A stretch of DNA of 41,398 bases from Burkholderia sp. (lineage in GTDB: Bacteria > Pseudomonadota > Gammaproteobacteria > Burkholderiales > Burkholderiaceae). The stretch covers positions 1 through 41,398 of the forward strand of contig NZ_JAHACR010000008.1 in assembly GCF_018375725.1 (NCBI RefSeq), given 5' to 3'. Positions 1-8,302 of the stretch are shown here, piece after piece. The position numbers and the translations under genes were made by a program. The number at the start of each line of letters is the position of its first letter. Within the stretch, counting starts at the first letter, position 1. The notes beneath the pieces were generated by a model. It was not told the origin of the DNA. It did not search any database and saw only the letters and a program-made list of their open reading frames with translations.

Positions 1-304
1 GTTGCCCGCGATCGGCGCGGGGCTTGTCTGGGTGCCGGCCGCGATCTACTTCGTGATGATCGGCGAAATCTGGAAGTGCGTGATTCTCGTCGCCTTCTGC
101 GTCGGCGTGATCGGCATGGTCGACAACCTGCTGCGCCCCCTGCTCGTCGGCAAGGACACCAAGATGCCCGACTGGGTCGTGCTGATCTCGACGCTCGGCG
201 GCATGGCGCTGTTCGGCATCAACGGCTTCGTGATCGGGCCGCTCGTCGCCGCGCTGTTCATGGCGAGCTGGGATATCTTCGCGCGTACCGAGCAGGGAGA
301 TTGA
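1..304 (+). CDS. AI-2E family (PerM/YdiK-type) transporter, C-terminal part
   Basis: This is the 3' end of a gene that begins before the window. About 100 residues remain, forming hydrophobic segments separated by a short polar stretch (VDNLLRPLLVGKD) and a glycine-rich segment with FGINGFVIGPLVAALF. That NxLRPxLxG...GxxGFxxGP pattern is typical of the last third of AI-2E/PerM family inner-membrane proteins. Family members are proposed exporters or antiporters and only a few are experimentally tied to autoinducer-2, so the substrate is open. It ends 78 bp before the convergent SDR gene. The family call is fairly sure; no start, promoter or upstream neighbour can be seen. Confidence 0.8.
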   Translation, partial: LPAIGAGLVWVPAAIYFVMIGEIWKCVILVAFCVGVIGMVDNLLRPLLVGKDTKMPDWVVLISTLGGMALFGINGFVIGPLVAALFMASWDIFARTEQGD

Positions 305-346
305 CGACAGCCGCGCATGCGCGCGCGGGCGGCTGACGTTACGCGC

Positions 347-376
347 CGAGCCGCGGCACAACCGCATGGCGGCTCG
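347..376. terminator. Hairpin between convergent permease and SDR genes
   Basis: A perfect 8-bp inverted repeat (CGAGCCGC at 347-354, GCGGCTCG at 369-376) with a 14-nt loop lies in the 78-bp gap between two convergent genes. There is no T-run on either side, so it is at best a weak or bidirectional terminator. Confidence 0.3.
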
Positions 377-382
377 CGGGTA

Positions 383-1171
383 TCACACCGCGCACATGCC
401 GCCGTCGATCACCAGTTCTGCGGCGGTCACGAAACGGCTTTCGTCCGACGCGAGGTAGACGGCCGCATGCGCGACGTCGTCCGGCTCGCCGAGACGCCGC
501 ATCGGGATGCCGCGTGCAAGCTTGCGCATGGCGTCGCGCTCCCCGAGCTGCCGGAACATCGGCTCGACGATGCCGGTCCGGATAAAGGCCGGATGAATCG
601 AGTTGCAGCGCACGTCGAGTTCCTTGCGTGCGCAATCGATCGCGATCGACTTGGTCAGGCTCGCGACGGCGGCCTTCGAGGCGTTATAGGCGGTGAACTC
701 CGGCTCGACCTTGAACGCTGCGACCGACGAGAGGTTGATGATCGACGCCGGCTGGCTCGCGCGCAGATACGGCAGCGCGTGCTGGCAGCCGAGCATGATG
801 CTCTCGACGTTGATCTCCATCACGCGCCGCCATTCCTTCAGCCCGATCTGTTCGAGCGCGCCCATCGAGCCGACACCCGCGTTGTTGACGAGCACCGACA
901 GCCCGCCCATCGCATCGTTCGCCTGTGCGAGCAATGCCTGCCAGCGCGCATCGTCGCGCACGTCCTGCGTCGCCGCGAACGCGACGGGCTTTTCGTGCCC
1001 CGCATTGAGTTCCTGCGCGAACGCATCGAGCGTTGCCGCATCGACGACGTCCGTCAGGAACACGCGCGCGCCCTGCTCGACCATGCGGCGCGCGATCGCG
1101 CGACCCAGGCCGCCCGCAGCGCCGGTGATGTACGCGCACTTGCCTGCGAGGCGCGAAGAAACCCCTGCCAT
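383..1171 (-). CDS. SDR family NAD(P)-dependent oxidoreductase
   Basis: A 262-residue classical short-chain dehydrogenase/reductase. Visible family marks are the cofactor-binding TGAAGGLG near the N-terminus, LVNNAG in the middle, the catalytic Ser in NLSS, the YNASK catalytic Tyr/Lys pair, and a C-terminal IDGGMCAV ending. The substrate cannot be told from sequence; such proteins oxidise or reduce alcohols and ketones in the cytoplasm. The ATG at 1171 was chosen because AGGAGAGG sits just upstream; the frame stays open further upstream but without SDR-like sequence. A decayed second copy of the 3' end of this gene type lies at about 2844-2960, on the far side of mntH (see that entry). Confidence 0.9.
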   Translation of the reverse strand: MAGVSSRLAGKCAYITGAAGGLGRAIARRMVEQGARVFLTDVVDAATLDAFAQELNAGHEKPVAFAATQDVRDDARWQALLAQANDAMGGLSVLVNNAGVGSMGALEQIGLKEWRRVMEINVESIMLGCQHALPYLRASQPASIINLSSVAAFKVEPEFTAYNASKAAVASLTKSIAIDCARKELDVRCNSIHPAFIRTGIVEPMFRQLGERDAMRKLARGIPMRRLGEPDDVAHAAVYLASDESRFVTAAELVIDGGMCAV

Positions 1172-1355
1172 GTCATCCTCTCCTGAAAAATTGCGTTTGC
1201 CGCGTTGTTCGCGAGTATATCGAGACGCTCTTGATTGGTGACAAGCGAATCGGACACCGCGCCGAACGCGATCGGATATGCGCGATTCGACGCGTCGCCG
1301 TGAAACCGGCAAATTTCCTGCATGCGCGCTGGCGTCCGCTCACGTAGCGGGGACG

Positions 1356-2669
1356 TCAGCCGGCGATGCCGCTGATCAGCAGCAGGTTCGTCCCGGTAAT
1401 GACGGCGAACAGCAGCCAGGCAGCGATCTGCATCGGGCGCCCGATCGCGTACTCCTTCATCACCGCGCGATCGCTGACCGAGCGGATCAGCGGCCACATC
1501 GCGAACGGCAATTGCAGGCTCAGCAGTACCTGACTCCAGACGAGCAACCGGCCGACCGCGCCGTCGCCCAGCCACAGCACGCCGGCCAGCGCGGGAACGA
1601 GCGCGAGCCCGCGTGTAATCAGCCGGCGCTGGTAGCACGGGATCTTCATGTTCAGGAAGCCGTCCATGATGACCTGACCGGCGATCGTGCCGGTCAGCGT
1701 CGAGCTCTGGCCGGACGCCAGCAGCGCGATGCAGAACAGCAGCGCGGCCGCGCCGCCGACGATCGGCGTGATGAGCCGGTATGCCTGCTCGATGTCGGTG
1801 ACGCTGGTCTGGCCGCTCGCGTGGAACGCCGAACCCGCGAGCACGAGAATGGCCGCATTGACGAGCATCGCGACGAGCAGCGAGACGATCGTGTCGGCGC
1901 GCACGAGTGCGAGCGTGTCGCGGATCGTGCCGCGCACGCCGCCGACGACGCGTCGCGTCTGCACGACCGACGAATGTAGATACAGGTTGTGCGGCATGAT
2001 CGTCGCGCCGACGATGCCGAGCGCGAGCACGATCGCGTCCTTGCGGTCGCGCCCCGGATCGCCCGGCACGAGCCCTTTGAACACCGCGTGCCAGTCGGGC
2101 GGCACCATCGCGACCTGCGCGACAAAGCAGAACGCCATCGTGCCGATCAGCGCGAGCACGATCGCTTCGATCTGGCGAAAGCCTTTGCCTTGCAGGCCGA
2201 GCACGATGACCGTGTCGAGCGCCGTCAGCACGATCCCCCACGCGACCGGCACGCCGAGCAACAGCTTGAACGCCAGCGCGCAGCCGAGGACTTCGGCGAT
2301 GTCGCAGGCGATGATCGAGACTTCGGCGGTAACCCACTGGACGACGCGCCCGAACGAGCCGTAGCGGTCGTAGCTCGCTTGCGCGAGATCGCGGCCGGCG
2401 ACAAGGCCGAGGCGCGCGGCAAGCATCTGCAGGAAGATCGCCGCGAGGCTGGAGAACGCGACAACCCAGAGCAGCGAATAGCCGAATTGTGAGCCGGCCT
2501 GGATGTCGGTTGCCCAGTTGCCCGGATCCATGTAGCCGATCGCGATCAGGAGGCCGGGGCCGAAGAAGCGTTTTGCCTTTGCCCAGCGGGATGCGCCGGC
2601 GTCGATCGTGATGCTGCCTTTGACTTCGGATGGACAGAAGGGCGCGGTGGGAATGGTGGGGAGGGGCAT
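1356..2669 (-). CDS. mntH: NRAMP family Mn2+/Fe2+ transporter
   Basis: A 437-residue, strongly hydrophobic protein of the NRAMP/MntH family, which imports divalent manganese or iron into the cytoplasm with protons. The metal-site motifs are visible: MDPGNW in the first membrane helix and MPHNLYLHS in the sixth. The length fits bacterial MntH. The ATG at 2669 was chosen because MPLPTIPTAPF leads directly into the conserved N-terminal region; no strong Shine-Dalgarno precedes it and the frame is open for another 53 codons, so the start is less certain than the family. It is flanked by an intact SDR gene and an SDR relic. No MntR or Fur operator could be recognised by eye upstream. Confidence 0.92.
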   Translation of the reverse strand: MPLPTIPTAPFCPSEVKGSITIDAGASRWAKAKRFFGPGLLIAIGYMDPGNWATDIQAGSQFGYSLLWVVAFSSLAAIFLQMLAARLGLVAGRDLAQASYDRYGSFGRVVQWVTAEVSIIACDIAEVLGCALAFKLLLGVPVAWGIVLTALDTVIVLGLQGKGFRQIEAIVLALIGTMAFCFVAQVAMVPPDWHAVFKGLVPGDPGRDRKDAIVLALGIVGATIMPHNLYLHSSVVQTRRVVGGVRGTIRDTLALVRADTIVSLLVAMLVNAAILVLAGSAFHASGQTSVTDIEQAYRLITPIVGGAAALLFCIALLASGQSSTLTGTIAGQVIMDGFLNMKIPCYQRRLITRGLALVPALAGVLWLGDGAVGRLLVWSQVLLSLQLPFAMWPLIRSVSDRAVMKEYAIGRPMQIAAWLLFAVITGTNLLLISGIAG

Positions 2670-2806
2670 GACCGTCAGGGTGTCGAGCGATTCTCGGGAT
2701 GCCGCGATGTATCGTGGCGTTTGCTGCGCGTAGTTTAAAGTCAAAGGCCGACGGCCACGCCCGAGGATGTATTGCAGAACATGCCGTTTACCGGATTGTT
2801 TTTCCT

Positions 2807-2838
2807 GCGGGCCGCCACGCAGACGCATGGCGGCCCGC
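2807..2838. repeat. 11-bp perfect inverted repeat (GC hairpin)
   Basis: GCGGGCCGCCA (2807-2817) and its exact complement TGGCGGCCCGC (2828-2838) enclose a 10-nt loop. It lies just beyond the stop of the SDR relic on the minus strand. No T-run follows on that strand, so it is not a standard intrinsic terminator, though it may be the remains of one. Confidence 0.6.
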
Positions 2839-2843
2839 GTATA

Positions 2844-2960
2844 TCAGACCGAGCCCATGCCGCCGTCGATCATCCGTTCGGCGACCGTCACGAAACGGCT
2901 TTTATCGGACGTCAGGCGGACAGCCGCATGCGCGACGTCGTTCGGCTCGCCGGAACGCCG
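2844..2960 (-). pseudogene. 3' relic of a second SDR gene
   Basis: About 117 bp align without gaps to the 3' end of the intact SDR gene at a constant offset of 2461 bp (positions 383-499). The minus strand reads GEPNDVAHAAVRLTSDKSR, then FVTVAERMIDGGMGSV and a stop. The intact gene reads GEPDDVAHAAVYLASDESR and FVTAAELVIDGGMCAV. Similarity also runs about 20 bp past the stop and breaks off abruptly near 2960, after which no SDR sequence continues. It has no start and no upstream domains, so it is a dead fragment. The divergence suggests an old paralogue rather than a fresh duplication. Confidence 0.85.
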
Positions 2961-3095
2961 TCCGTCGAACGTTGAACGCCCGCCTCGCCTGACGCTGAAC
3001 GGTCAAGCGTCCGGAACATTCGATACCGGGCTGTCTCCGGCCGCCTGCTCGCAGGCCGCAGCGGCCAGACACGAAGAGCAAAGGAGATGCCGGCT

Positions 3096-3260
3096 TCAGC
3101 TCTTTCGGGAGGTTTTCGGGACAAATGGTGTAGGTACGTGCTGAACGTTCTCGCTTCCGCACTTCGGACAATTCGGATGCGCTGTTTCATGTTCCGCGAG
3201 ATGCTCGGCATGCTCGAACGTCTCACCGCACTTCTCGCAACGGTATTGGTAAGTCGGCAT
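3096..3260 (-). CDS. FmdB-type zinc-ribbon small protein
   Basis: A 54-residue protein beginning MPTYQYRCEKCGETFE, the usual opening of FmdB-family zinc ribbons. Two CxxC pairs (Cys8/Cys11 and Cys31/Cys34) would bind one zinc ion, with CPKCGSENVQ at the second knuckle and a short basic tail ending SRKS. The ATG has GGAGG about seven bases upstream, so translation looks efficient. Family members are often labelled regulatory proteins after FmdB of methylotrophs, but the molecular function of these short versions is not established. It stands alone between the SDR relic and the divergent OsmC gene, with a 263-bp shared upstream region. Confidence 0.85.
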   Translation of the reverse strand: MPTYQYRCEKCGETFEHAEHLAEHETAHPNCPKCGSENVQHVPTPFVPKTSRKS

Positions 3261-3523
3261 GGCAATCCTCCAACACGAATCCCGAACCTCGCGCCGACGT
3301 GAGACGACGGATAACGCGCGGCGGTCGAGTAAATCATTCTAGTGCAGGAAATTGCCCGCGTATGCGGGTTGTCATGCGCCTGTCGTCCTGGCGCGGCACG
3401 CCGTCGGACGCGCGTATACGCCGGACGCGCACCGACACATGCGGCCGGATTGAAGCGGGTATGCTGGCATCTCCGGCCGCCGCGCGACGCGGCCACGACG
3501 TCCACTTCCCCTGGAGATTCGCC

Positions 3524-3925
3524 ATGCCCCTCATTCATGCCGCCGCTGTCCTGGATGCCGATGCGCCCGATTATGTCGTCACACTGCAGGCCGGCTCGCA
3601 TGGTCTGACCGGCGACGAGGCGGAACGCGAAGGCGGCGGGAACCGCGGCCCGGCGCCGTATGAATTCGTGCTGGCCGGGCTCGCGCAGTGCACGGTCGCG
3701 ACCCTGCGGATGTATATGCAGCGAAAGTCATGGCCGGCATCACGCATCGAGGCGCATACCGAATTGCATGTCGACCGCGACGGCCAGCAGTATGTGCGGC
3801 GCATCGTGACGATCGACGGTTCGCTCGACGACGCGCAGCGGCAACGCCTGGCTGAAATCTGCGAAAAAACGCCGGTAACGCTGTTCATCAGGCGCGGCAC
3901 GCGCATTGAAACGACGATGCGTTGA
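3524..3925 (+). CDS. OsmC/Ohr family peroxide-stress protein
   Basis: A 133-residue OsmC-like protein. The first conserved cysteine lies in VLAGLAQCTVATLRMYMQRK and the second in EICEKTPVT near the C-terminus; in characterised OsmC/Ohr enzymes this pair reduces organic hydroperoxides in the cytoplasm. The ATG at 3524 was chosen because GGAG lies about nine bases upstream and conserved sequence begins there, although the frame is open further upstream. The next gene, on the opposite strand, is a Dyp peroxidase, so the neighbourhood suits peroxide defence. The exact subgroup (OsmC, Ohr or YhfA-like) is not resolved; the GLAQCT context favours the OsmC/YhfA side. Confidence 0.85.
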   Translation: MPLIHAAAVLDADAPDYVVTLQAGSHGLTGDEAEREGGGNRGPAPYEFVLAGLAQCTVATLRMYMQRKSWPASRIEAHTELHVDRDGQQYVRRIVTIDGSLDDAQRQRLAEICEKTPVTLFIRRGTRIETTMR

Positions 3926-4036
3926 CGCATATCGGCACGCACTGCGGCAACCGCAGCCTGCCCGCACGGGATGCCCCGGCGAGGCGGGCGGGTCGCGCCT
4001 TGCACACGCACCGCCCGTTGCGACACGGCGCTGTCG

Positions 4037-4918
4037 CTACAGAGCGATCGCGGACAGATCCAGCTTGCCGTCCTTCATCGGCGGACACCAGAAATACGCG
4101 CCCGTCAGCGGCCGCGTAAAGCGGAACAGGCCATCGACAATCCCGTCGTCCGCGCCGCTCATCCGTCGCATTTGCACGTCGAACGCGCGGAACGAGTGGC
4201 CGAACGCCACGAAATAAAGGCCCGCGCGGCGCGCGTCCGACCACGGCGCCGAACGGCGCAGCATGAACGCCTCCGGCTCGAAGCTTTCCTGCGCGGTACG
4301 CTTCACGTGCGCCGATTCGGGCGCATCGTCGAGCTCCTCATTGTCGGACTTGCGGCGGCCGATGATGTTGTCCATGTCGTCCGCCGGGATGCGCTCCATC
4401 CTGTCGAAATCGTGCAGCCACTGCTGGACCGCCGCGAAGCTCGAACCGTCGAGGCCCGCGCCCTTGCCGGACACGATCGCGGCCGCCACCGCGTCGTCGC
4501 CGGTCGGATTCTCCGTGCCATCCTCATAACCGGACAGGTCGCGATCGTTTGCGTAACGGAACGCGTCGACCGCATCCTGCAGCGCGAATGCGGGCGCGAG
4601 CAACCGCTCGATCTCGCGCGAGCGCAACGTGATCTCGCCGCGATCGTCCGAGCGCAGCCACACCCACACGTCGGCCGGCGTCGCGGGCAGCTGCCGGTCC
4701 TTCACCGAGAAGGACGGAAAATCCGTCAGGCCGTCGATCGAGCGCCCGAGACCCGCCACCAGCGAATGCCCGAGGCCGACGACGGTGTCGCGCCCGTCGA
4801 CGAACGCGCACAGCCCGGCAAGAGTCTCCGGCACCTTGTCTGCGTTCGAAATCGTGAAAGTGAGGTATCGGGCTGCCGCATCGATCGGAGCCAGAATGCC
4901 TTGCTGAACGTCGCTCAT
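4037..4918 (-). CDS. Dyp-type haem peroxidase
   Basis: A 293-residue dye-decolourising peroxidase. The diagnostic GxxDG motif is GYEDG at residues 130-134 with distal Asp133; the probable proximal haem ligand is His204 in SAHVKRT and the distal Arg lies in MLRRS near 221. These enzymes use H2O2 to oxidise dyes, phenols or porphyrins. No Tat signal is seen, so this is a cytoplasmic type. The ATG at 4918 has GAGGAAACG directly before it. No encapsulin gene is adjacent. It converges with the OsmC gene. Confidence 0.93.
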   Translation of the reverse strand: MSDVQQGILAPIDAAARYLTFTISNADKVPETLAGLCAFVDGRDTVVGLGHSLVAGLGRSIDGLTDFPSFSVKDRQLPATPADVWVWLRSDDRGEITLRSREIERLLAPAFALQDAVDAFRYANDRDLSGYEDGTENPTGDDAVAAAIVSGKGAGLDGSSFAAVQQWLHDFDRMERIPADDMDNIIGRRKSDNEELDDAPESAHVKRTAQESFEPEAFMLRRSAPWSDARRAGLYFVAFGHSFRAFDVQMRRMSGADDGIVDGLFRFTRPLTGAYFWCPPMKDGKLDLSAIAL

Positions 4919-5098
4919 CGTTTCCTCAGAAATATTGTTTGAACCGGCACTGTCGCGCGCTCAGACCCGCGTGCCGCCCGGCACCGTAGAAACAGGGCCG
5001 CAGCGCGGAATACTAAACGTATCCGGCCGACCATGCGGCATTCGTCAGACATGGCGGCGCGATCCCGTCGAGCGGGATGCCGTCGGCGATGCCGGTGT

Positions 5099-6232
5099 TC
5101 ATTCCCGGGCGTCCCCGATCGCGTCGTGTACCACATCGGGCAGCGCCTCGGCCTGAACCGGCAGCCTGAGTGCGACCATGAAGCCGCGCGGCGTATCGCA
5201 CATCAGGATCTGGCCGCGATGCCGCGCCGCCGTCGCGCGCACGAATGCGAGCCCGAGGCCGAAGCCGCCGCGTGCCGCGCCATCCGCCGGCGCAAACCGC
5301 ACGAACGACTCCGTCGCCGCTGCGCGCTGCGCCGGCGCAATGCCGGCGCCGCCGTCCTCGACGCCGATCAGCCACGCGTCGCCGTCGGCGCGGAGCGTGC
5401 AATGCACATCGGTGCCCGGCGGCCCGTACTTCAGCGCATTGTCGATCAGGTTGGCCACCGCTCGCGTCAGCATCATCCGGTCGCCCATCGTCACGCATTC
5501 GGCATCCGGCACCTGCGCGATCACCCGGCTGCCGAAGCTCGCCGCCTTCTCCCACAATTGGTCGGCCGCGTCGAGCGCCACCTCGTTGAGACTGACGGCG
5601 TCGTGCGCGCGCCGCTCCGATTGCACACGGGTCAGATGGATGAAGCCGTCCGCGAGCGCAAGGGCGCGCCGCGCATGCCCCGCGATCCGCTCCATGATCG
5701 GCGGCATGTCGCCGTGCTCGCTCCGGTAGGCGTCGAGCAGTGCAAGGATCGACATCTGCGGCGAGCGCATGTCGTGCGACAGGAAGTCGAGCGCCTCGTC
5801 GCGCTGCCGCGACATCAGATAGGAATTCGAGTGATAGCGGATGCGCGCAGCCAGTTCGATCGCGTCGGGCAGCGTGACGAGATAGTCGTTCGCCCCGGCA
5901 ACAAATGCCGCGCGCTTGACGAGCGGCTCCTCCTTCGCGGACAGCACGATGATCGGCACGCGTGCGGTGGCGGCGTCCGCGCGCCACGCGCGAACGAGAT
6001 CCAGCCCGTCGAGATCCGGCATCGCGAGATTCTGCAGAATCACCGTCGGCTTGACCTCGCGTGCGATCGCCATCGCCCGCTGCGCATCGGCGCACACATG
6101 CAGATCGATGTCGCGTTCGCTGCGCAACGCGCGGCGGATGACCTCGCCGACAAGGGGTTGATCGTCGACGAGCAGGACGGACAATCCGGATTCGACGCAA
6201 TCCGATGCGTTTTCATCGCTCGATTCTTTCAT
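5099..6232 (-). CDS. Response receiver-histidine kinase fusion with a degenerate receiver
   Basis: A 377-residue cytoplasmic protein: receiver domain (about 15-135), dimerisation/His-phosphotransfer helix with LSHDMRSPQ (His153), and an ATPase domain with N box NLIDNALKYG (260-269), G1 EDGGAGI (291-297) and G2 GGFGLGL (321-327). In the receiver the acidic pocket (Asp23, Asp24) and Ser98 are kept, but the phospho-acceptor position in VILQNLAMPDLDG is Asn68 (codon at 6029-6031) and the usual Lys before the last helix is Thr120 (DYLVTLP, codon at 5873-5875). It is therefore probably a pseudo-receiver that cannot be phosphorylated in the normal way. There is no membrane segment and no partner regulator nearby. 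The ATG at 6232 lacks a clear Shine-Dalgarno, so the exact start is uncertain. Confidence 0.88.
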   Translation of the reverse strand: MKESSDENASDCVESGLSVLLVDDQPLVGEVIRRALRSERDIDLHVCADAQRAMAIAREVKPTVILQNLAMPDLDGLDLVRAWRADAATARVPIIVLSAKEEPLVKRAAFVAGANDYLVTLPDAIELAARIRYHSNSYLMSRQRDEALDFLSHDMRSPQMSILALLDAYRSEHGDMPPIMERIAGHARRALALADGFIHLTRVQSERRAHDAVSLNEVALDAADQLWEKAASFGSRVIAQVPDAECVTMGDRMMLTRAVANLIDNALKYGPPGTDVHCTLRADGDAWLIGVEDGGAGIAPAQRAAATESFVRFAPADGAARGGFGLGLAFVRATAARHRGQILMCDTPRGFMVALRLPVQAEALPDVVHDAIGDARE

Positions 6233-6919
6233 AAAAACTAGCTAAAACACAAAATCCCAATTGATTACTTCATGGGAGTTATTTATCAGGCTGAATCGTT
6301 GTCTTTTTCGAATGAATAGACAGCTTGTTATCGCCGATCTGGCCCATCGGCATACCCGCGAATTGCGGGACGCCGGATTTTCCCCGCCTACGCCCGCCTT
6401 GCTTCTCGCGGGGTTCTCTATTAAACATAAGCAGCCGATTCTAAATGAAGTGAGAACGCAGCACCCATATATCGTCAGCCCGATTTTGCGAAACAAGAAC
6501 CGTTAACAAATACGGCTGATTGCGAAATGCAGCCGAAAAACCGGAATATGAAACGTCGATGACGATGCGTGGGTGGGGATCGAGCATTTGACGCGCAAAA
6601 CGTGCGCTATCGCCCGGCGGATGCCATCGCTGCCGCGCTCGGCAGATGGACGGCATCCTGCGTTCAGACATGCCGCGGGAAAATTCGCCGCAGGAGCGCA
6701 CCGCTGGACATGGCCGGATCGTTGCCTGTCGATGCCGAATACGTCGCATCGCGCGAAGCGCGCGTGCGCGTCCGAATCGACGCCGATGCGCCCTCTTCTT
6801 GCGCTTTCGCAAGGCCCGTTTTGCGCTCTCGCAAGGAACTGCACGGCAGCGGGTCGAATGTCGCGTCAGGCCATGCCGACGCGGTCCAGGCGCCCCGGCG
6901 TTCGTGTATGCTGTCGCGC
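6233..6919. other. 687-bp stretch with no convincing gene; AT-rich left part
   Basis: The first 300 bp are clearly richer in A+T than the surroundings and must hold the promoter of the receiver-kinase gene on the minus strand. Short frames exist on both strands (for example 6261-6506 plus and 6242-6496 minus), but neither has recognisable sequence or a good ribosome site. The right half (6530-6919) is the leader of the ModE-like gene; no ModE-type palindrome was seen there. Confidence 0.5.
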
Positions 6920-7306
6920 ATGGCTACCCCCCCCATTTCCCGAGCGCCCCGCAAGAAGACCGGGCCACAAGTGCAGTTCAGGATGCGCATCCGCAATGGC
7001 GACACCGTCGCACTCGGACCGGGCAAGATCGCCTTGCTCGAAGCGGTGCGCGAGCATGGCTCGATCTCGGCCGCGGCTCGCAGTCTGGAAATGTCGTACC
7101 GGCGCGCATGGCTGCTCATCGACGAGCTGAACCGCTCGCTCAAGTCGCCGGCGACCATTTCCGAGCAGGGCGGCCAGAAAGGCGGCGGGTGTGTGCTCAC
7201 CCCCGTTGGCCAGGATATCGTGCGCCTGTATCGCGACGTCGAGATGCAGGCGCACCAAGCCTGCGCGAAGCAGCTTGCGGCGCTGCTGAAGCTCATCGAG
7301 CCCTGA
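6920..7306 (+). CDS. ModE N-terminal-type winged-helix regulator
   Basis: A 128-residue protein made of one DNA-binding domain. The stretch LGPGKIALLEAVREHGSI followed by SAAARSLEMSYRRAWLLIDE and a GGQKGGGCVLTPVG wing is the pattern of the ModE N-terminal winged helix. The molybdate-binding TOBE domains of full-length ModE (about 260 residues) are absent, so it may sense ligand differently or not at all. Two in-frame ATGs (6908 and 6920) are possible; neither has a clear Shine-Dalgarno. It converges on a ModA-like/TonB-receptor operon whose promoter carries a ModE-like palindrome, making that operon the likely target. Confidence 0.85.
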   Translation: MATPPISRAPRKKTGPQVQFRMRIRNGDTVALGPGKIALLEAVREHGSISAAARSLEMSYRRAWLLIDELNRSLKSPATISEQGGQKGGGCVLTPVGQDIVRLYRDVEMQAHQACAKQLAALLKLIEP

Positions 7307-7311
7307 ACGAA

Positions 7312-7333
7312 CGCGTGGCCGCCCAGCCACGCG
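7312..7333. terminator. Stem-loop between convergent genes
   Basis: CGCGTGGC and GCCACGCG form a perfect 8-bp stem with a 6-nt loop directly after the ModE-like gene's stop. No T-run follows, so termination is plausible but weakly supported. Confidence 0.4.
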
Positions 7334-7459
7334 CTGTCAATTGACCTGCGCCGGCCACGCACATCATCCTTGGCCGGGGCACGCGACCTGCATCCCGGAC
7401 AACACCGGGCGCTCGCCGCACCTCCCGAGCGCCGCGGCGCGTTCGCGACGACCGATGTC

Positions 7460-8302
7460 CTACTGACGTGCGACGGGCGTAAAGCCGTAGTGTGTCAGCA
7501 CGTCCTGAGCCTGCGGACTCATCAGATACAGGGCCAGCCGATAGACGGCCTCGCGCGTGGCGCGGGTGTGCGGCGATTCGAGAACCGTCATCCCGTAGTC
7601 GACGGGGATGGCCAGGCTGGCCGGAAGCTCGACTTTGGCCAGCGTCGAATCGGCCGTGGTTTCGTGTGAACTGCAGTAGCCGATAAAGACGTCGATACGC
7701 CGGGTCGCGATCAGATACTTCACCGGATTCTGGCCGGCCGGCACCTGCGGCGCGACCGGGCCGCCGACGACCTGCCGAGCCTTCGACGCCAGCATGCGCG
7801 TCGCGCCGGGACGAAGGGAGTCGGCCCTGGCAAACATCGCCCACGCATAATCGCCGCCCGGATCCGCTTTCGGTGTCGACGTGCCGATCCTGACGCCCGG
7901 TTCGAGCAGTGTGTCGAGCAGATTCTCCGTCGTGAGGCCGGCATCCGGGCGCGCCAGCGCACAAAGCCGGTTTCTGGCGAAGACGACGGGCGCCGTCGCT
8001 TTTCCTTCCATTGCGAGCCGCTGCGGATGCGCCATGTTGGCGGACACGAAAATGTCCGCCTCGGCGGTCTGTTCGATCTTGTCGAGCAGCAGGCCCGCGG
8101 GCCCGGTCACGAGTTCGATCTTCTGGCCGGATTCGCTGGTGTACTGACGCGTGATGGCGGCCAGTGCGCCGCTCATGCTGCCCGCCGAATAGATCGTCAC
8201 GACGGGTGCGTCGGACGCCGGCTGCGCCGCGGCATGGCACGCGATGGCACTGAGCACGAAGGCCAGGCCGCTGCCATGCAGCCGATATCGGAGTGTGTTC
8301 AT
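7460..8302 (-). CDS. ModA-like periplasmic oxyanion-binding protein
   Basis: A 280-residue secreted protein with a signal peptide of about 26 residues ending near CHAAAQ. The mature part starts VVTIYSAGSMSGALAAI and later has FVSANMAHPQRL, matching the A-G-S/FVSAN pattern of ModA-type molybdate-binding proteins. Other signs are GPAGLLLDKIE and an IFIGY-like segment (VFIGYCSSHE) near the C-terminus. Its ATG overlaps the stop of the TonB receptor by ATGA, so the two are translationally coupled. No modB or modC permease/ATPase genes are present, so this protein either hands its ligand to a transporter encoded elsewhere or serves another oxyanion, anion chelate or organic ligand. Confidence 0.82.
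   Translation of the reverse strand: MNTLRYRLHGSGLAFVLSAIACHAAAQPASDAPVVTIYSAGSMSGALAAITRQYTSESGQKIELVTGPAGLLLDKIEQTAEADIFVSANMAHPQRLAMEGKATAPVVFARNRLCALARPDAGLTTENLLDTLLEPGVRIGTSTPKADPGGDYAWAMFARADSLRPGATRMLASKARQVVGGPVAPQVPAGQNPVKYLIATRRIDVFIGYCSSHETTADSTLAKVELPASLAIPVDYGMTVLESPHTRATREAVYRLALYLMSPQAQDVLTHYGFTPVARQ

Noticed and set aside
4037..4918. Dyp peroxidase as cargo of an encapsulin nanocompartment.
   Set aside because: No encapsulin gene lies next to it and no clear C-terminal targeting extension is visible.
6261..6506. A small gene of about 81 codons in the AT-rich gap upstream of the receiver-kinase gene.
   Set aside because: No recognisable sequence, no good ribosome site, and an equally long frame lies on the opposite strand.
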